Source: Terriglobia bacterium
Lineage (GTDB): Bacteria; Acidobacteriota; Terriglobia; Acidiferrales; UBA7541
Assembly (NCBI GenBank): GCA_020073375.1
Contig: JAIQFG010000035.1
Location: forward strand, 1 to 44,479
Reading direction: 5' to 3'
DNA: 44,479 nt
Positions within the stretch are counted from its first letter, which is position 1; each line of letters begins with the position of its first letter. The position numbers and the translations under genes were made by a program. Positions 43,521 through 44,479 of this stretch are shown piece after piece. The notes beneath the pieces are model-generated. The model saw only the letters and a list, made by a program, of their open reading frames with translations, was not told the origin of the DNA and made no database searches.

Positions 43521-43670
43521 GTGAACCCAAGTTTGCCCCAATCCGGCAAGAAACCCTACAGCACGCCAATCATTAAGATCTATGGCGATATTCGCGTCAT
43601 AACGCAGTCCATCACGAAGACCCACGTCACAGCCGATGCAGGCACGTATCCTGGTAATACCAAAACGTAG
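43521..43670 (+). CDS. Lasso-peptide precursor with a noncanonical core
   Basis: 49 residues from GTG 43521, preceded by AAGGAG. An in-frame ATG at 43491 overlaps the cyclase stop and would give 59 residues. The leader shows Y13-x2-P16-x-I18-x3-G22-x5-T28, the pattern read by lasso B1 proteins. Residues after T28 hold one acidic residue, D39, which must be the ring acceptor if it is a lasso. With Thr at -2 the core would start at S30 and the ring would have 10 members. An 8-member ring would start at T32 with Ser at -2. The end is N-T-K-T, so the final residue is Thr. It is rich in Thr (9 in 22 residues). Confidence 0.85.
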   Translation: MNPSLPQSGKKPYSTPIIKIYGDIRVITQSITKTHVTADAGTYPGNTKT

Positions 43671-43684
43671 CTAAGTTTACGGTT

Positions 43685-44479
43685 GTGCGAGGACCGGTCG
43701 GAACTCCATTGCCAGCCTCTTATTTGCTTTACGGATTGCGAGCTTTAAGTAACCTTCCCATTCCGGGCTTAGTCCTTACGGAAGGGTCCAGCACCGTTCC
43801 TGTTCACATTCGACTGAAGAACGGGTCCGAGTTCGCCTCGAAGTTTTCCGCATCACTGAGTGATATCTTTTATACCAGCCCGAATTCCAATCGGAACGGC
43901 GACTCCAACTTGCGCGCCGGCATGCTCAATGACGGCGCCTACTACGGTTTCTTCTACAGCGATGGTCCAAGATTTGCCATCGACCGCCAGGGCCGCGAAA
44001 TCTGGGGCGATTGGCCTGATGGCTATACTCTGGAAGACGTCTGCACCTACCTGATCGGCCAAGTAATCAATTTCGCGTTGCGCCTGCGAGGGATTACCTC
44101 TCTGCACGCGAGTTCGATTGGCATAGGAGATCGGGCCATCGCCGTCATGGGAGCGCCTGGAGCGGGAAAATCAACCACAGCTGCCGCTTTCGCGCGACTC
44201 GGCTATTCGATCCTTTCGGATGATGTCGCTGTTCTGGATGATCAGGACAGTACGTTTCTGGTTCAGCCGGGATACCCGCGCGTCAATTTGTGGCCGGATT
44301 CGGCGCGCGCGCTGTTCGGTCCCGGAGAGGAGTTGCCGCGTATTACCCCACGTGGGGAAAGAAGTACCTGTCGCTTGATAGGGGCGGCTACTGTTTCCAG
44401 CCGAAGCCTCTGCCTCTGAGCGCGGTGTACTTGCTCGATGTGCGCGAAGATGCACCGGAAGCTTCGATTCTGGAGGAGC
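43685..44479 (+). CDS. HPr-kinase-like lasso-peptide kinase, frameshifted and cut by the window edge
   Basis: The frame opens at GTG 43685 and reads 220 good residues with H141, Walker A G-A-P-G-A-G-K-S (156-163) and an S-D-D-V-A-V-L acidic motif (178-184). This is the HPr kinase/phosphorylase fold found in lasso operons, where such kinases phosphorylate the C-terminal residue. After residue 221 the frame turns to nonsense and stops at 44419. One extra base in the C-run at 44346-44349 restores a kinase-like reading (T-P-T-W-G-K-K-Y-L-S-L-D and onward, open to 44479). So a one-base deletion or a sequencing error is present. There is no ribosome site before the GTG. Confidence 0.82.

Overview
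The window reads as an ordinary chromosomal segment of a high-GC, probably soil-type Acidobacteriota (inference). The reasons are the dense set of secreted proteins with Sec signals, three exported proteins that join a carboxypeptidase-like beta domain to TPR repeats, a DUF3300 protein, a DUF5818-like protein, an Abhydrolase_10-type hydrolase, PQQ and c-type cytochrome enzymes, and the codon use. No rRNA, tRNA, CRISPR array, phage or insertion sequence was seen.

Layout. 1-1870 is the 5' part of a DUF3300 gene leaving the left edge. 2330-18700 holds mostly single secreted genes: metallo-beta-lactamase-fold hydrolase, small exported proteins, an Xre regulator, an amidohydrolase, a SoxC/SoxD-like molybdenum sulfite dehydrogenase pair, TPR proteins, a large alpha/beta hydrolase and an amidase. 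18865-25702 holds phosphofructokinase, a methyltransferase, a PIG-L deacetylase overlapping a PLP decarboxylase, a decayed second copy of the phosphofructokinase 5' end, and a di-haem peroxidase-like protein. 25765-30210 holds an aminotransferase/class-I amidotransferase pair, a cytochrome-PQQ dehydrogenase and a DUF4410-like lipid-free secreted protein. 30380-37357 holds polA, divergent dinG, then queD, a small membrane protein, queE and queC (preQ0 synthesis for queuosine). 37472-38659 is a third TPR protein, and 38731-40364 an ABC-2 ATPase/permease pair facing away from the next operon.

The most notable system is at 40605-44479: a lasso-peptide (RiPP) biosynthetic operon in the order RRE/PqqD-like B1, transglutaminase-like B2 protease, AsnB-like C cyclase with Ser in place of the glutaminase Cys, a 49-residue precursor, and an HPr-kinase-like gene that is frameshifted in this sequence and runs off the right edge. 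The leader has the lasso recognition pattern Y-x2-P-x-I-x3-G-x5-T. The core breaks the usual rules: it has one acidic residue (D39), and no placement gives both a Thr at -2 and a 7-9 residue ring beginning with Gly. The terminal residue is Thr, a possible target of the kinase. A promoter and a structured leader lie upstream.

Other signals are five genes with no Shine-Dalgarno but a -10-like hexamer 7-8 nt before the start codon (possible leaderless mRNAs), an 18-19 bp iterated repeat before the third TPR gene, a long palindromic intergenic element inside the que operon, and a DNA polymerase I that has lost key proofreading residues. All calls come from reading the sequence; no database search was run.
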